A stretch of 64,000 nucleotides of DNA from Gordonia malaquae NBRC 108250 (GCF_000344135.1 NZ_BAOP01000010.1:1-64000); one strand, 5' to 3'; positions 1-13,647 are shown, numbered from the stretch's first letter. The notes: generated from the letters alone by a model not told the origin. Program-made: numbers and translations.

Positions 1-90
1 AAGCATCGGCGCGTCCAGCGAGCGATTGAGTGTCTCAGATGGGCGGCGCTCGGCGCATGCTTCTATGTCGGCGTCACCTTGCTGTTGTAG
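1..90 (+). CDS. Possible C-terminal tail of a membrane protein (5' end outside window)
   Basis: Frame 1 is open from the first base to a TAG at 88-90 and encodes 29 residues. The last part is hydrophobic (roughly WAALGACFYVGVTLLL) after a basic stretch, as in the final transmembrane helix of a membrane protein. No start lies in the window. A short open frame can occur by chance at this GC content, so this is only a suggestion; it could equally be non-coding. Bases 91-148 then hold the promoter of the next gene. Confidence 0.25.
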   Translation, partial: KHRRVQRAIECLRWAALGACFYVGVTLLL

Positions 91-134
91 CGCTGCGTAC
101 CGCGGGATCCGGTGCCGTACCGACACCAACCGCG

Positions 135-140
135 TAGTGT
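135..140 (+). promoter_or_regulatory. -10 hexamer TAGTGT of the gene at 149
   Basis: TAGTGT fits the actinobacterial TANNNT -10 pattern and lies 8 bases before the GTG at 149. No Shine-Dalgarno sequence precedes the GTG, so a leaderless mRNA is likely. This spacing recurs at many genes in the window. Confidence 0.4.
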
Positions 141-148
141 CGTGCGTC

Positions 149-649
149 GTGAGCAAGAGGACCGAGATCATCGGACGGTGGACGGCGACGCTGCCGGGTG
201 ACGTCACCGCGCACATCGCAGTCGCGGCGAACGACGGCCAGCACGCGCTCATCTACAACGACGCGGGCGACTGGGACGCATTGGCCTTCGCTTACGACGA
301 GGAGTCGGCTCGTCGCATCGCGAAGCTCATCGCCCATCTCGTCGCGATGCCCGAACACCTGCGGATCGGCGGCGACACGATCCTGTCGGATGCCGATGCC
401 GACCATCCCGGAGTCGAATGGATCGCTCCGACCGAAGTCGTGGACGATCCCGACCCGGCAGTCCGGCTCACCGGTCCGGGAACTCGCCGACTGTGGGTGC
501 TCCCCAGCACCGACGGTGACGTGTTCGGGCTGCTCGATCCGGACGAGGAGCCCCGCGACATCGCCGAGTTCGTCTCGGCGCCTGCCGCCGACGCGTTCAT
601 TGCCTTCCTCGACGCGCTGCTCGGCGACCGCGCCTACGGCGAGAAGTAG
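149..649 (+). CDS. Hypothetical acidic protein, 166 aa
   Basis: I do not recognise the family. The protein begins VSKRTEIIGRW and is acidic, with a mixed alpha/beta pattern, no signal peptide and no membrane segment, so it is probably cytoplasmic. A GTG start at 149 is preferred over an in-frame ATG at 26. The residues before it are Cys/Arg-rich and look non-coding, and a TANNNT hexamer sits just upstream of the GTG. Its stop codon lies inside a long inverted repeat shared with the convergent DUF3097 gene. Nothing in the neighbourhood suggests a function. Confidence 0.7.
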   Translation: MSKRTEIIGRWTATLPGDVTAHIAVAANDGQHALIYNDAGDWDALAFAYDEESARRIAKLIAHLVAMPEHLRIGGDTILSDADADHPGVEWIAPTEVVDDPDPAVRLTGPGTRRLWVLPSTDGDVFGLLDPDEEPRDIAEFVSAPAADAFIAFLDALLGDRAYGEK

Positions 650-739
650 CGTCGCCGTTCAAGGTTCCCCGGAATCAGCGGATCGGGGCCCGCCGCTCGA
701 CAATTCACCAGAATCGGGGAACCTTGAACGGCGACGCTA
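647..739. terminator. Perfect 25-bp inverted repeat at a convergent gene junction
   Basis: Arms 647-671 and 715-739 are exact reverse complements, with a 43-base loop. The outermost bases of each arm are the TAG stop codons of the two converging genes, and each arm contains CGTCGCCGTTCAAGG. There is no T-tract. Position and symmetry suggest a bidirectional stem terminator or RNA-stabilising stem. Confidence 0.65.
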
Positions 740-1573
740 GCTCGTGACGTCCGGCCCGACGGTCACGAAGTCGATCAGCTCTTCCACACTCCGCAGGAGC
801 GGCACCTCGAGATCGCGGAAGTTCTTGACCCCGGCCAGCACTCGGCGCCAACCGTCTCGCGGTTCGCCCCATCCCAGCTCGTTGCAGATGCCCGTCTTCC
901 AGTCCGTGCCACGCGGGATCGTCGGCCAGGCGGAAATGCCTACCGAGGCGGGTTTCACCGCCTCCCAGACGTCGATGTACGGGTGACCGCACACGAGGAC
1001 GTTCTCGCCGACCTCCCTCGTGAGCCTGGCCTCCTTCGACCCGGCGACGAGGTGATCGACGAGCACACCTGCGCGGCGGTGCGGCGCAGGCTCGAACTCC
1101 GCCAATGCGTCGTCCAGATTGTCGAGTCCGTCGAGGCTGACCACCACCACGCCTTCGGCTCGCAGATCGTCGCCCCACACGCGCTCGACAAGCGTCGCGT
1201 CGTGCACGCCTTCCACGAAGATCCGGCTGGCACGCGCCGTCCTGGCCCGCTGCTTCGGGAGAGCCCGCGACCCGGATGCGGTCTGAATGGTCTCCGGCGC
1301 GTTGGGCCCGCGTCCCCTCGGACGGACCAGCGTGACGGCTTTGCCGTCGATCAGGAAAGCGGCCGGATACATGTGGAACACCCGTGTCCGACCATGCCGG
1401 TCCTCGAGCCGGACCATGTCGCCCGCGTAGCTCTTCTCCAGGCCGACGACGGCGCCACAGAACCCGGTTCCGGCGTCCTCGACGACCAGATCACGCTCAG
1501 CAGCCACCTCGGGCGCCTTCGGCTTGGTCTTCCGCGGGGAGGCCAACACGTCGCGGCCGTATCGATCGTCCAT
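737..1573 (-). CDS. DUF3097 family protein
   Basis: The 278-aa protein starting MDDRYGRDVLAS matches the actinobacterial DUF3097 family, typified by Rv1486c near the M. tuberculosis ferrochelatase gene. It has a basic N-terminus, a segment GLEKSYAGDMVRLEDRHGRTRVF resembling a small beta-barrel, then a C-terminal region with VFVEGVHDATLVERVWGD and LVDHLVAGSKEA that resembles a Toprim-like fold. That fold assignment is my inference. It has no signal peptide. The biochemical function is unknown. The start is the ATG at 1573; a GTG one codon upstream (1576) lies 8 bases from a TAGTGT hexamer and would suit a leaderless transcript. It is divergent from the gene at 1634. Confidence 0.85.
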   Translation of the reverse strand: MDDRYGRDVLASPRKTKPKAPEVAAERDLVVEDAGTGFCGAVVGLEKSYAGDMVRLEDRHGRTRVFHMYPAAFLIDGKAVTLVRPRGRGPNAPETIQTASGSRALPKQRARTARASRIFVEGVHDATLVERVWGDDLRAEGVVVVSLDGLDNLDDALAEFEPAPHRRAGVLVDHLVAGSKEARLTREVGENVLVCGHPYIDVWEAVKPASVGISAWPTIPRGTDWKTGICNELGWGEPRDGWRRVLAGVKNFRDLEVPLLRSVEELIDFVTVGPDVTS

Positions 1574-1584
1574 CACGATCGCCC

Positions 1585-1624
1585 ACACTAGTCTGTCGGC
1601 TTCTCGCGGACCGACGCGTACCGT
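1585..1624. promoter_or_regulatory. Divergent promoter region for DUF3097 and the 1634 gene
   Basis: On the minus strand, TAGTGT (1585-1590) lies 8-11 bases before the DUF3097 start. On the plus strand, TACCGT (1619-1624) lies 9 bases before the ATG at 1634. Both fit TANNNT -10 hexamers. The whole intergenic gap is 60 bases. Confidence 0.35.
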
Positions 1625-1633
1625 GGATGGGCG

Positions 1634-2431
1634 ATGACCACTTCCTCGATCTCCACCATGCGCGCATGGCCCGTCTCGGCACTCGCCGTGTGGGCTGCGG
1701 CGCGCGATGCCAGCCGCTGCGCTCCCGACGACGTCCTGCACACTCTCCACGATTACGCACAGGCGCACGAGGTAGACGGACCGTCCGACGACGTGCACAC
1801 CGGTGACGTCCTCGAACTGCTCGACCTCGTCGCAGCAAACGCTCACGTCGCCGTCCGGATGCCTGCCGCGGGCGACGCTCAGGGTCTCCCTCCGGGGACT
1901 GTGATGGACTCTGCGATGACAACGCGCGAGGTACTGCTCATCGACGACCGACCGGCCGGATCCGACGGCCCGACACTCGCGCTGGGCCTGATCGCACGCG
2001 GTACGCCCGAGCGCTGCAGGTGGGAGCTGAACAGGCTCACGACGGCCGTCGCAGTGGATCGGCTGTCGTCCGATCTGCCGCTCGGCGAACTCGAGTACAA
2101 CCTGCGCGAGGCGGTCGGCGAAGCAGCGCAGATCATCGCCGGACTGTCGGGCGCACGTCCAAGTACCCCGGCCGACCTTCGCGACGCCCTCGCCGCCATG
2201 ACCGAAGCCCGACGACTGGACCTCCCACCCCACGACAACCCACGTGTGGACCGTGTTCTGGCAGCGGCCGCTCAGATCGACGCGATCGTCCAGTTGGCGG
2301 GTGTCGGGGCACTCGGTGTCAGCGGCGCTCAGTCGACCGTCGCCGACGACCGACTCCGGCGCCTGACATCACTCACGCGCACGGCGCGCACCGCCGCGAT
2401 CAACACGCTGATCACCGACTATCGGCGGTAG
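1634..2431 (+). CDS. Hypothetical protein, 265 aa
   Basis: No family recognised. The sequence is Ala/Leu/Asp-rich and mostly helical, with no clear signal peptide or transmembrane segment. A central stretch (about residues 100-150) containing LLIDDRPAGSDGPTLALGLIARG is the most structured part. It is transcribed divergently from the DUF3097 gene, and its last 20 bases overlap tail-to-tail with the 3' end of ferrochelatase (2412-2431). Such overlap gives both transcripts antisense ends. The start at the ATG at 1634 is the first good start after the divergent promoter. Confidence 0.7.
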   Translation: MTTSSISTMRAWPVSALAVWAAARDASRCAPDDVLHTLHDYAQAHEVDGPSDDVHTGDVLELLDLVAANAHVAVRMPAAGDAQGLPPGTVMDSAMTTREVLLIDDRPAGSDGPTLALGLIARGTPERCRWELNRLTTAVAVDRLSSDLPLGELEYNLREAVGEAAQIIAGLSGARPSTPADLRDALAAMTEARRLDLPPHDNPRVDRVLAAAAQIDAIVQLAGVGALGVSGAQSTVADDRLRRLTSLTRTARTAAINTLITDYRR

Positions 2432-3479
2432 CCTTGCCGGGGCGACGGACCGGGACACAGCAGTCGGGTCGACACGCGGTGCCATTGTCCCCGCACCCGA
2501 GGACGGTGAGGTCTCCCCCGCCGTCGACGTACCGCTCAACCAGATCGGCGACGAGAGCGATGAAACGCGCGGAGGTACCGGCCGTCGGCACGCGGACATA
2601 CTCCATGCCCAGCTCGGCAGCGACATCAGCCGCCTCCGAGTCCAGGTCCCACACAACTTCGAGGTGATCGGAGATGAAGCCGATCGGGCACACCACTACG
2701 CGAGTCACGCCGTCGTCGGACAGCGCGCGGAGGTGATCGCAGATGTCCGGCTCGAGCCAAGGAACCTGCGGCGGACCCGACCTCGATTGCCACACGACGT
2801 CGAAGTCGTCGGCACCGACCGCCTCCGCCACTGCCGCCGAAGCAGCGGCGACCTGACGCGAGTACAGATAGCCGCCGTCGGAGGCCGGACCGGCAGCTCG
2901 ATCAGCCGACTCCGGGATCGAGTGAGCTGTGAACACCAGCCGTGGTGCCGGGCCGTCCTCGAAACCGCCGAACGCGGCTCGGACCGCGTCGGCCACGGCG
3001 CCTCGGAAGGCAGGCTCCTCCGCGAAGTGCGGGAGCTTGCGAAGGAGCAGATCCGACGACTCGGGAAGCGCCGCGGCGATGTCCTCGTGATACTGACGGC
3101 ACCCGGAGTAGCCGCCCCAGGCGGAGGTCGGGAACACCAGGATCCGGCGGTGACCGTCGTCGACCATTGTCGACACAGTGTCTTCGACCAGCGGATGCCA
3201 GTTGCGGTTGCCGAAGTAGATCGGCAGGTCCGTGCGGCCGCGGCGGTCGAGTTCCGAGCCGAGCGCATCGATCATGTCGAGATTGAGCCGGTTGATCGGC
3301 GACACTCCGCCGAAGTGGAGGTAGTGCTCAACCACTTCGTCGAGCCGCTCGGGCGGCACGCCGCGACCGCGGGTCACGTTCTCCAGGAACGGTCGGACGT
3401 CCTCGGGCTTGTCGGGGCCGCCGAACGAGAGGAACAGCAGTGCGTCGAACGCACTGCCGTCCTTCGACGAGTCACTCAC
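2412..3479 (-). CDS. hemH: Coproporphyrin III ferrochelatase
   Basis: This 355-aa enzyme inserts Fe2+ into coproporphyrin III (the actinobacterial heme route; also called CpfC) in the cytosol. Visible motifs are FLSFGGP near residue 17, the NRNWHP segment (91-96), and TAHSIPES with His186 in the metal-insertion site. Cys127 in GYSGC, together with Cys336, Cys340 and Cys341 in the C-terminal ACRPDCC tail, matches the [2Fe-2S] cluster ligands of actinobacterial ferrochelatases. The GTG start at 3479 is one base after the inhA stop, so it is the third gene of a fabG-inhA-hemH operon, as in mycobacteria. Its 3' end overlaps the convergent gene at 1634-2431. Confidence 0.95.
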   Translation of the reverse strand: MSDSSKDGSAFDALLFLSFGGPDKPEDVRPFLENVTRGRGVPPERLDEVVEHYLHFGGVSPINRLNLDMIDALGSELDRRGRTDLPIYFGNRNWHPLVEDTVSTMVDDGHRRILVFPTSAWGGYSGCRQYHEDIAAALPESSDLLLRKLPHFAEEPAFRGAVADAVRAAFGGFEDGPAPRLVFTAHSIPESADRAAGPASDGGYLYSRQVAAASAAVAEAVGADDFDVVWQSRSGPPQVPWLEPDICDHLRALSDDGVTRVVVCPIGFISDHLEVVWDLDSEAADVAAELGMEYVRVPTAGTSARFIALVADLVERYVDGGGDLTVLGCGDNGTACRPDCCVPVRRPGKATADSR

Positions 3480-3480
3480 G

Positions 3481-4314
3481 TCAGCTGAGGAAGTCGTCCG
3501 GGAACCACGTGTTGTGGCTTGCGCCGCCGTCGACGTACACGATCGAACCGGTGGTGGCCGGCAGGAAGTCCGACAGCAGGGCGCACACGCTGGTGCCGAC
3601 CACACCCGGATCGTCGACGTTCCAGCCGATGGGCGATGCGCCGTCCCAGTACTCGTTGAGCATGTTCAGCTTCTTCGCATCGTCGGTCGCGGTACCCGAG
3701 ATCGCCTTGGCCGCAAGCGTCTTGATCGGGCCGGCGGCGACGAGGTTGGAGCGGACGCGCTTCGCCTCACCGACCTCGCGTGCCACGTACCGGTTGACCG
3801 ACTCCAGTGCGGCCTTCGCCACGCCCATCCAGTTGTAGTCCGGCATCGCCGTGCGCGGGTCGAAGTCCATGCCGACGATGGATCCGCCCTCGTTCATCAC
3901 GGGCAGTGCAGCCCGGGCGAGGGAGGCATAGCTCCACGCCGAGATCTCGAACGCGCGTGACACGTCGGGGCCCGGTCCTTCGAGGAACGGCACCGCATCG
4001 GGTCCCATCAGGGTCTTCGGAGCGAAGGCGATCGAGTGGACCACGCCGTCGATGCCTTGCGGTGCGAGCTCGCGGAGCTTGTCGGCGAGCGCACCGAGGC
4101 TCTCCTCATCGGTGACGTCGAGCGGAATCGCGGGCGGCACCTCCTGAGGCAGTCGCTTGGCGATGCGGTCGATCAGACGCAGACGCTCGGGGATGCCGGT
4201 GATGATCACCGTCGCGCCCTGCTCCTGCGCCACCTTGGCGGTGTGGAACGCGATGGACGCGTCCGTGATGATGCCGGTGACGAGAACTGTCTTGCCTGCG
4301 AGGATGCCGGTCAC
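3481..4314 (-). CDS. inhA: NADH-dependent enoyl-ACP reductase InhA
   Basis: A 277-aa FAS-II enoyl reductase (SDR superfamily) that reduces trans-2-enoyl-ACP during mycolic acid elongation. The NADH-binding N-terminus reads [17 protein letters not shown]. The catalytic pair is Tyr160 and Lys167 in [10 protein letters not shown], with Phe151 equivalent to Phe149 of the M. tuberculosis enzyme. Ser94 in HSIAF corresponds to the isoniazid-resistance position Ser94. The start is the GTG at 4314, preceded by AGGAG at suitable spacing; the upstream in-frame sequence overlaps fabG and looks non-coding. It follows fabG by 40 bases and abuts hemH. Its presence implies synthesis of mycolic acids. Confidence 0.96.
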   Translation of the reverse strand: MTGILAGKTVLVTGIITDASIAFHTAKVAQEQGATVIITGIPERLRLIDRIAKRLPQEVPPAIPLDVTDEESLGALADKLRELAPQGIDGVVHSIAFAPKTLMGPDAVPFLEGPGPDVSRAFEISAWSYASLARAALPVMNEGGSIVGMDFDPRTAMPDYNWMGVAKAALESVNRYVAREVGEAKRVRSNLVAAGPIKTLAAKAISGTATDDAKKLNMLNEYWDGASPIGWNVDDPGVVGTSVCALLSDFLPATTGSIVYVDGGASHNTWFPDDFLS

Positions 4315-4354
4315 GTGATTGCTCCTAGTCCGAGGTGATGATGAGGGAAGGTGT

Positions 4355-5100
<746 letters not shown>

Positions 5101-5114
5101 TCTCAGATGAGTAC

Positions 5115-5134
5115 GTGACTGCGAAAGCAGTCAC
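5115..5134. terminator. 8-bp stem with GAAA tetraloop between the VWA gene and fabG
   Basis: GTGACTGC (5115-5122) and GCAGTCAC (5127-5134) pair perfectly around a GAAA loop. It lies just after the VWA gene stop and in the -35 area of the fabG promoter. There is no T-tract, so it is a weak terminator candidate or an RNA stem. Confidence 0.45.
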
Positions 5135-5163
5135 ACAGCGGTGGGTCGGAGTGCGCTACGCGG

Positions 5164-6156
5164 TCAGGGCAACCGACGGTTGAGGAACAAGGCGGCCACC
5201 GAACCGAGGATCGCCAGGAGCGTTCCGGCGATCAGCCACGGACGGGAGTTGTCGCCGCGCTGACGTTCGTAGCCGATCTGTTTCTGCAGAGTCGCGTACA
5301 CCTTGTTGAGTTCGTCGAGACTCGACGCAGTGAAGAAGTCGCCACCCGACAGGTTCGCGATGGTCCGGAGCGACTCGTCGTCGACGGGCACGTCGACGGT
5401 GTCGACTCCGCCGTTCGGTCCCTCGATCTCGACGGTGCCGTGCATCGTGCCGAAGGAGATCGTCGACACCGGCACGCCCTTCTCCTTGGCCTTGCGCGCC
5501 GCTGTGAAGCCTCCGCGCGGGTCGTCCGGGTCGTCTGGCACGGTCTGTTTGCCGTCCGACAGCAGAACGATCCGCGCCGGAGGCGCCGCCGAATCGCCGC
5601 CGAGGGCGGCATTCAACGTCTGAATCAGCTGCAGCCCCGCGAAGATGCCTTCGCCGGTGGCCGTCTTCTCGGCGAGCTTCAGATTGTCGAGGGCCTTCTT
5701 CGTCGCATCGTGATCGGGCGTCGGCGACACAAGCGTCGACGCGGTGCCTGCGAATGCGACCAGTCCGAGGTTGATGCCGTCGGTCAGGTCGTCGGCGAAT
5801 CGTTTGCCTGCGGCCTGTGCTGCCTGCAATCGACTGGGCGCGACGTCAGTCGACTTCATCGACTGCGATACGTCGACCACCAGCACGACGGTCGCGCGAT
5901 TGCGGGCGACGTCACGTTCGGCGATCGGCCCGGCCATAGCGATCGTCAACAACAGAAGCCCGACGGCGAGGATCGCGAACGGCACATGCCGAAAACGGTC
6001 CGTCTTCCCGGGCGCGACGGACTTGAGGACGTCGAGATTCGCGAACCGGAACGAACGAGCCTTCCGACGCCGCAGCACGAAGACGTACGCCGCGATCAGA
6101 GCGACGACGAGCAGGATCGACGCCAGCCACCACGGGTGGGCGAAGAGATCGTTCAT
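5164..6156 (-). CDS. VWA-domain membrane protein (BatA-like)
   Basis: A 330-aa membrane protein with two N-terminal transmembrane helices (about 9-28 and 58-76), an extracytoplasmic von Willebrand A domain starting near residue 88, and a C-terminal helix (about 306-326). The MIDAS motif is DVSQS (95-99), with LLSDG further on. Genes of this type (Rv1481 in M. tuberculosis) accompany MoxR ATPases and DUF58 proteins and are thought to help fold or activate envelope proteins. It overlaps the DUF58 gene by four bases (ATGA), so the two are probably translationally coupled. It precedes the fabG promoter by 77 bases. Confidence 0.9.
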   Translation of the reverse strand: MNDLFAHPWWLASILLVVALIAAYVFVLRRRKARSFRFANLDVLKSVAPGKTDRFRHVPFAILAVGLLLLTIAMAGPIAERDVARNRATVVLVVDVSQSMKSTDVAPSRLQAAQAAGKRFADDLTDGINLGLVAFAGTASTLVSPTPDHDATKKALDNLKLAEKTATGEGIFAGLQLIQTLNAALGGDSAAPPARIVLLSDGKQTVPDDPDDPRGGFTAARKAKEKGVPVSTISFGTMHGTVEIEGPNGGVDTVDVPVDDESLRTIANLSGGDFFTASSLDELNKVYATLQKQIGYERQRGDNSRPWLIAGTLLAILGSVAALFLNRRLP

Positions 6157-7080
6157 CGGGCGACCCCGGCCGCCATGCCCCGGCGGCGCTCGCCGACGAA
6201 CCTCACCGTGTCCGACAGCCAGTCGCGGTCGGTCCGCAACGACAGCACCGGGCCGCCGCTGCTGCGGAACGCACGCTGCACCCGGCCACGATGCTCCGCG
6301 GCCGCCGCCGAGTAGTCCGCGCGCAGACGCGGCGTCGCATCGACGTCGAGCATCTCGCCCGACTCGGCGTCACGCAGCGTCAGCTGCCCGACGTCGGGAA
6401 GCTCCACATCGCGCGGATCGAGCACTTCCACGCCGAGCAGTTCGTGGTGCGCGCCGATCGCGCGGAGCGAACGGTCCCAGTCGATCGGGCCGAGGAAGTC
6501 GCTGACGACCACCGCGAGTCCCCGACGTCGCATCGGACGTCGAAGCGCCTCCAAGCCCGCGTCGAGGTCGCCTCGAACGCCGGGGTTGCTGCGGTGAGTG
6601 GTCGCCACAGCCTTCAGGAGCGCGCGGTCGTGCGCGCGGCCGGAACGTGCGGGCAGGCGGACGATGTCGTCACCCGTCACGATGATCGCGCCGTGGCGGT
6701 TGCCGCCGCCCGCGGTCAGGTGGACGATCGCAGCGCATGCCGCGACGGCGAGGTCACGCTTGGTCCGCGTGCCCGACCCGAAGTCGAGACTGGCGGACGC
6801 GTCGACGACGAACCAGGTCTCGAGCTCTCGATCGGCGATCATCTGACGCACGTGTGGCGTCGATGTTCGCGCGGTCACGGACCACTCCATGCGACGGATG
6901 TCGTCGCCGGGTTGGTAGGGCCTGGCCTCCCCCGGCTCCGAGCCGGGACCTGGGATCAAACCGAGGTGCTCGCCCTGCAGCACGCCGTCCAACTTGCGCC
7001 GGACGGTCAGCTCGAGTGACTTGAGTGCCGCGGTGAGCGCTGGATCGCTGAGGGTCCCGTCGTGGAACGACGGCAGGCCG

Positions 7081-7094
<14 letters not shown>
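6153..7094 (-). CDS. DUF58 domain-containing protein
   Basis: A 313-aa soluble protein with the DUF58 signature: GPGSEPGEARPYQPGDDIRR, then MEWSVTART at about residues 48-77. A VWA-like section follows (WFVVDASASLDFG). It is the usual partner of MoxR ATPases and corresponds to Rv1480. It is sandwiched between moxR (14-base overlap) and the VWA gene (4-base overlap), which argues for one polycistronic mRNA. The role is probably as MoxR adaptor or substrate scaffold in envelope protein maturation; the biochemical activity is unknown. Confidence 0.9.
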
Positions 7095-8223
<1,129 letters not shown>

Positions 8224-8273
8224 GGGTGTTACTCCTGAAGATCGTCGCGTGCGTACTCACACCACAGTAGAGG

Positions 8274-8295
8274 ATCGCCGAACCCGGACGGCGAT
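8274..8295. terminator. 7-bp stem-loop after the NlpC/P60 gene
   Basis: ATCGCCG (8274-8280) pairs with CGGCGAT (8289-8295) around an 8-base loop, directly after the NlpC/P60 stop codon on the minus strand. No T-tract follows. It may attenuate readthrough into moxR. Confidence 0.4.
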
Positions 8296-8301
8296 GGCGC
8301 G

Positions 8302-9792
8302 TCAGAGGAGACGGACGACCATCGGCATCGCGCCTGCGGTGCGGACCGGGGAGATCTTGACGACGTCGCCGGACTGCGGGGCTTCGATCATCGTGCCGTC
8401 ACCGAGGATGAGCGCGACGTGAGCACTGGCGTTCGGCCCGAAGAAGATCATGTCGCCGCGCCGCATCTCCGACAGCGGCACCTGGGGACCCGATGTGTAC
8501 TGGTAGCCCGTGTAGTGCGGAAGGTCGATGCCGACACCGGCGAAGCCGTAGATCATCAGACCCGAGCAGTCGAAGCCGACCTTCTGGTAGTCGCCGTAGC
8601 TGTCGGCGACTCCGCCGTCACGGATACCGAGCGTCGGGCCGTTGGCGTCGCCGCCGCCCCAGGCGTACGTGACACCGAGCTGTGACTTCATGCGGTTGAT
8701 GACGAGCTCGATGGCCGGTGCGCCCTTGAGTCCGGGGTTGACCGGTCCGGGAGCACCCGGGGTGGCGCCGTTGCCGCTGAACAGGCTGCCCAACGAGCCG
8801 TTGCCGAGGCGGGTGAACGTGTTGTTGTCGCCTTCGGCGAATGGACTGGTGCCGCCGATGCCGAGTTCGTCGAGCAGTTTCGAATGTGGGATCTGCTGCT
8901 GCCCGATGAGGCTCGCGAGCAGCGCCTGACCGGTGTCTGCCGCCAGCTTCGCTGCGGCCTGCGCAGCCTGTGCGAGGGCGTCGTCGCCTGCGACCGGCCG
9001 ACCCGGGATCGTCTTGATGGCCTTGTCGACGCCGTCGGCGACGATGTCCGGCAATGTGGCGCCGGACGTGGGCGCATCGACGCTGCGCTTCGGGACGCCC
9101 TTGAGCTTGGCGAGCCGGGTTGCGAGGTCGTCGCGCTGACGCAACAGCGTGGAGCGTTTGGCCTGCTGATCCTTCACTGCACCCGTCGCAGCCTTGTACG
9201 CGTCGACCGCTGTGGTCCGTCGGGCGGCGGCGTCTTGGGCTGCCGCGTCGGCCTGCAGCTTCGTCGCCTCCGTCGCGGCGACCCGGTTGGCCTGTTGGTT
9301 CCGCGCCACTTGAAGTCTGCGGATCACACCCTGCTGCTGGCGCGACACCTGATCGACGGCAGTCATCTGGTCGAGGATCTTCTGCGGATCGTCGGACGCG
9401 ACGTACTTGGTCATCGCGCCTTCGTTGTTGCCCTGGCGGTACACCGAGCGGATGAACTTGTCGAAGTCGCGCTGGGCTTCTTCGACGAGAGAGCCCACCT
9501 TGTCGAGCGATGCCTTTGCTCCGCGATTGGCGGAGACCGCGACCTGCTGGGCGGCCACCGCGTTCTGGAAGTCCACCAGGGCGCGGTTCACGTTCTCCTG
9601 TTTGACGGCGACAGCACCCGCCAGGTCGGACAGTGTCTGGTCTACGTCGGCGATCTCGTTGATCAGTGATGCGATCGGGTTCGACTTGTTGGGTTCGGCG
9701 ATGGCCGGACCGGCGACGAGCAGGCTCGTCAGTGCCAGTGCGCCCACCGTGAAGCCGCGCGCCGTCCATCGCGTGCTCGTATCAGCTCGCAT
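8302..9792 (-). CDS. ripA: Secreted NlpC/P60 peptidoglycan endopeptidase (RipA-like)
   Basis: A 496-aa exported hydrolase predicted to cleave D-Glu-mDAP stem-peptide bonds in septal peptidoglycan. It has a Sec signal peptide (about 1-32, ending PAIAEP). A long alpha-helical coiled coil (about 35-240) is rich in Ala/Gln, followed by a linker and a C-terminal NlpC/P60 domain. Cys409 in FDCSGL, His458 in SAHVAL and Glu470 in MIEAP match the catalytic residues of RipA. The start ATG has AGGGAG upstream. M. tuberculosis has tandem ripA-ripB here, whereas this window has one gene. Promoter bases 9793-10019 contain no other gene. Confidence 0.93.
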   Translation of the reverse strand: MRADTSTRWTARGFTVGALALTSLLVAGPAIAEPNKSNPIASLINEIADVDQTLSDLAGAVAVKQENVNRALVDFQNAVAAQQVAVSANRGAKASLDKVGSLVEEAQRDFDKFIRSVYRQGNNEGAMTKYVASDDPQKILDQMTAVDQVSRQQQGVIRRLQVARNQQANRVAATEATKLQADAAAQDAAARRTTAVDAYKAATGAVKDQQAKRSTLLRQRDDLATRLAKLKGVPKRSVDAPTSGATLPDIVADGVDKAIKTIPGRPVAGDDALAQAAQAAAKLAADTGQALLASLIGQQQIPHSKLLDELGIGGTSPFAEGDNNTFTRLGNGSLGSLFSGNGATPGAPGPVNPGLKGAPAIELVINRMKSQLGVTYAWGGGDANGPTLGIRDGGVADSYGDYQKVGFDCSGLMIYGFAGVGIDLPHYTGYQYTSGPQVPLSEMRRGDMIFFGPNASAHVALILGDGTMIEAPQSGDVVKISPVRTAGAMPMVVRLL

Positions 9793-9954
9793 GTACCGTG
9801 ATCTCCCTCAACATCCGTCCCCCGCACACCATAAGTGTCTCCTGCACCGTACGTCACAGGAGTCTCGCGGGAAACTGGTGTCACGGAATTACAAAGGCGT
9901 GATTACCTGCGGAAATGCGAGTGAGCAGCACGAAAGACGACCACATTCGATGTC

Positions 9955-9971
9955 GTCACAGTTGAGTAACG
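9955..9971 (+). promoter_or_regulatory. Candidate MtrA-type direct repeat upstream of ripA
   Basis: GTCACAGTTGAGTAACG contains two GTMAC half-sites with an 11-base period, the arrangement reported for MtrA binding sites in actinobacteria. MtrA is known to regulate ripA in mycobacteria. A related GTCACGG occurs at 9880-9886. The site lies about 160 bases from the ripA start. This is inference from a short motif. Confidence 0.3.
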
Positions 9972-10019
9972 GACCCGGCGACCGGGTGTCAGCCGAACAG
10001 ATGCCTCAAGTCGGACAGA

Positions 10020-10607
10020 TCAAGTCGCGGGAGTCGCGTCGTTGTCCACGTCGGTTCCGTCGGCTGCGGGCTTCGGCCCTGTTCCGTCGTCGACGGAGGC
10101 GCGGCCACGCACACGCGCGATGACGGCTCCGATCACCACGACGACGATCAGCGCGATGGTCACCAGCGTCCAGTTGACGTTCGGATCGACGGCCTTCTCA
10201 TAGATCTCACGCGCCGCCTGCGGCGCGCTCGCCCCGGCGTGCACCTCGGACGTGCCGTCCTCGAGCTCGACGCGGGAGAAGTCGGTGGATGCCGTGCCCA
10301 TCCCACCCGGACCGAACACCAGAACCGTGCCGCCGGTGGTCTGCTGCAATTCCTGCGCGATGTCGCGGTAGACGGTGAAGGGCGAGAAGTGCTGGTCGGT
10401 GACGAGGACGAACAGGTCGTGCCCGTCGGCCTTCGCCTCTTTCACGAGCGCGGTCAGTTCGCCGGACTGATCGTCGGGGGCGGACACGCCAGTCGCGGTC
10501 AATTGTTTGATGATCGCGGGCATGTCGAGGCTCGACCATTTGTCAGCGGGACGTCCGCCGACCGGATCGGGGGACGCTACTGTGAACACGACCGGTTCCG
10601 GGCTCAT
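10020..10607 (-). CDS. DUF6676 family membrane protein (Rv1476-like)
   Basis: A 195-aa protein with a soluble N-terminal domain (about 1-135; LFVLVTDQHFSPFTVYRD in its middle), a single transmembrane helix (about 147-165, IALIVVVVIGAVIARV), and an acidic cytoplasmic tail. It matches the Rv1476 type protein that always sits between aconitase and ripA in mycobacteria. The function is unknown. A TPM-like domain fold is possible but is my guess. The ATG has AGAGGA about 10 bases upstream. It is divergent from aconitase across a 241-base promoter region. Confidence 0.85.
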   Translation of the reverse strand: MSPEPVVFTVASPDPVGGRPADKWSSLDMPAIIKQLTATGVSAPDDQSGELTALVKEAKADGHDLFVLVTDQHFSPFTVYRDIAQELQQTTGGTVLVFGPGGMGTASTDFSRVELEDGTSEVHAGASAPQAAREIYEKAVDPNVNWTLVTIALIVVVVIGAVIARVRGRASVDDGTGPKPAADGTDVDNDATPAT

Positions 10608-10632
10608 GGTCTTGCGTCCTCTCGTGGCGTGA

Positions 10633-13647
<3,015 letters not shown>

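Noticed and set aside
9793-10019. c-di-AMP (ydaO-type) riboswitch upstream of the NlpC/P60 gene
   Set aside because: Such riboswitches often precede cell-wall hydrolase genes in actinobacteria, so I looked for the conserved GGGGAACC and paired elements and did not find them.
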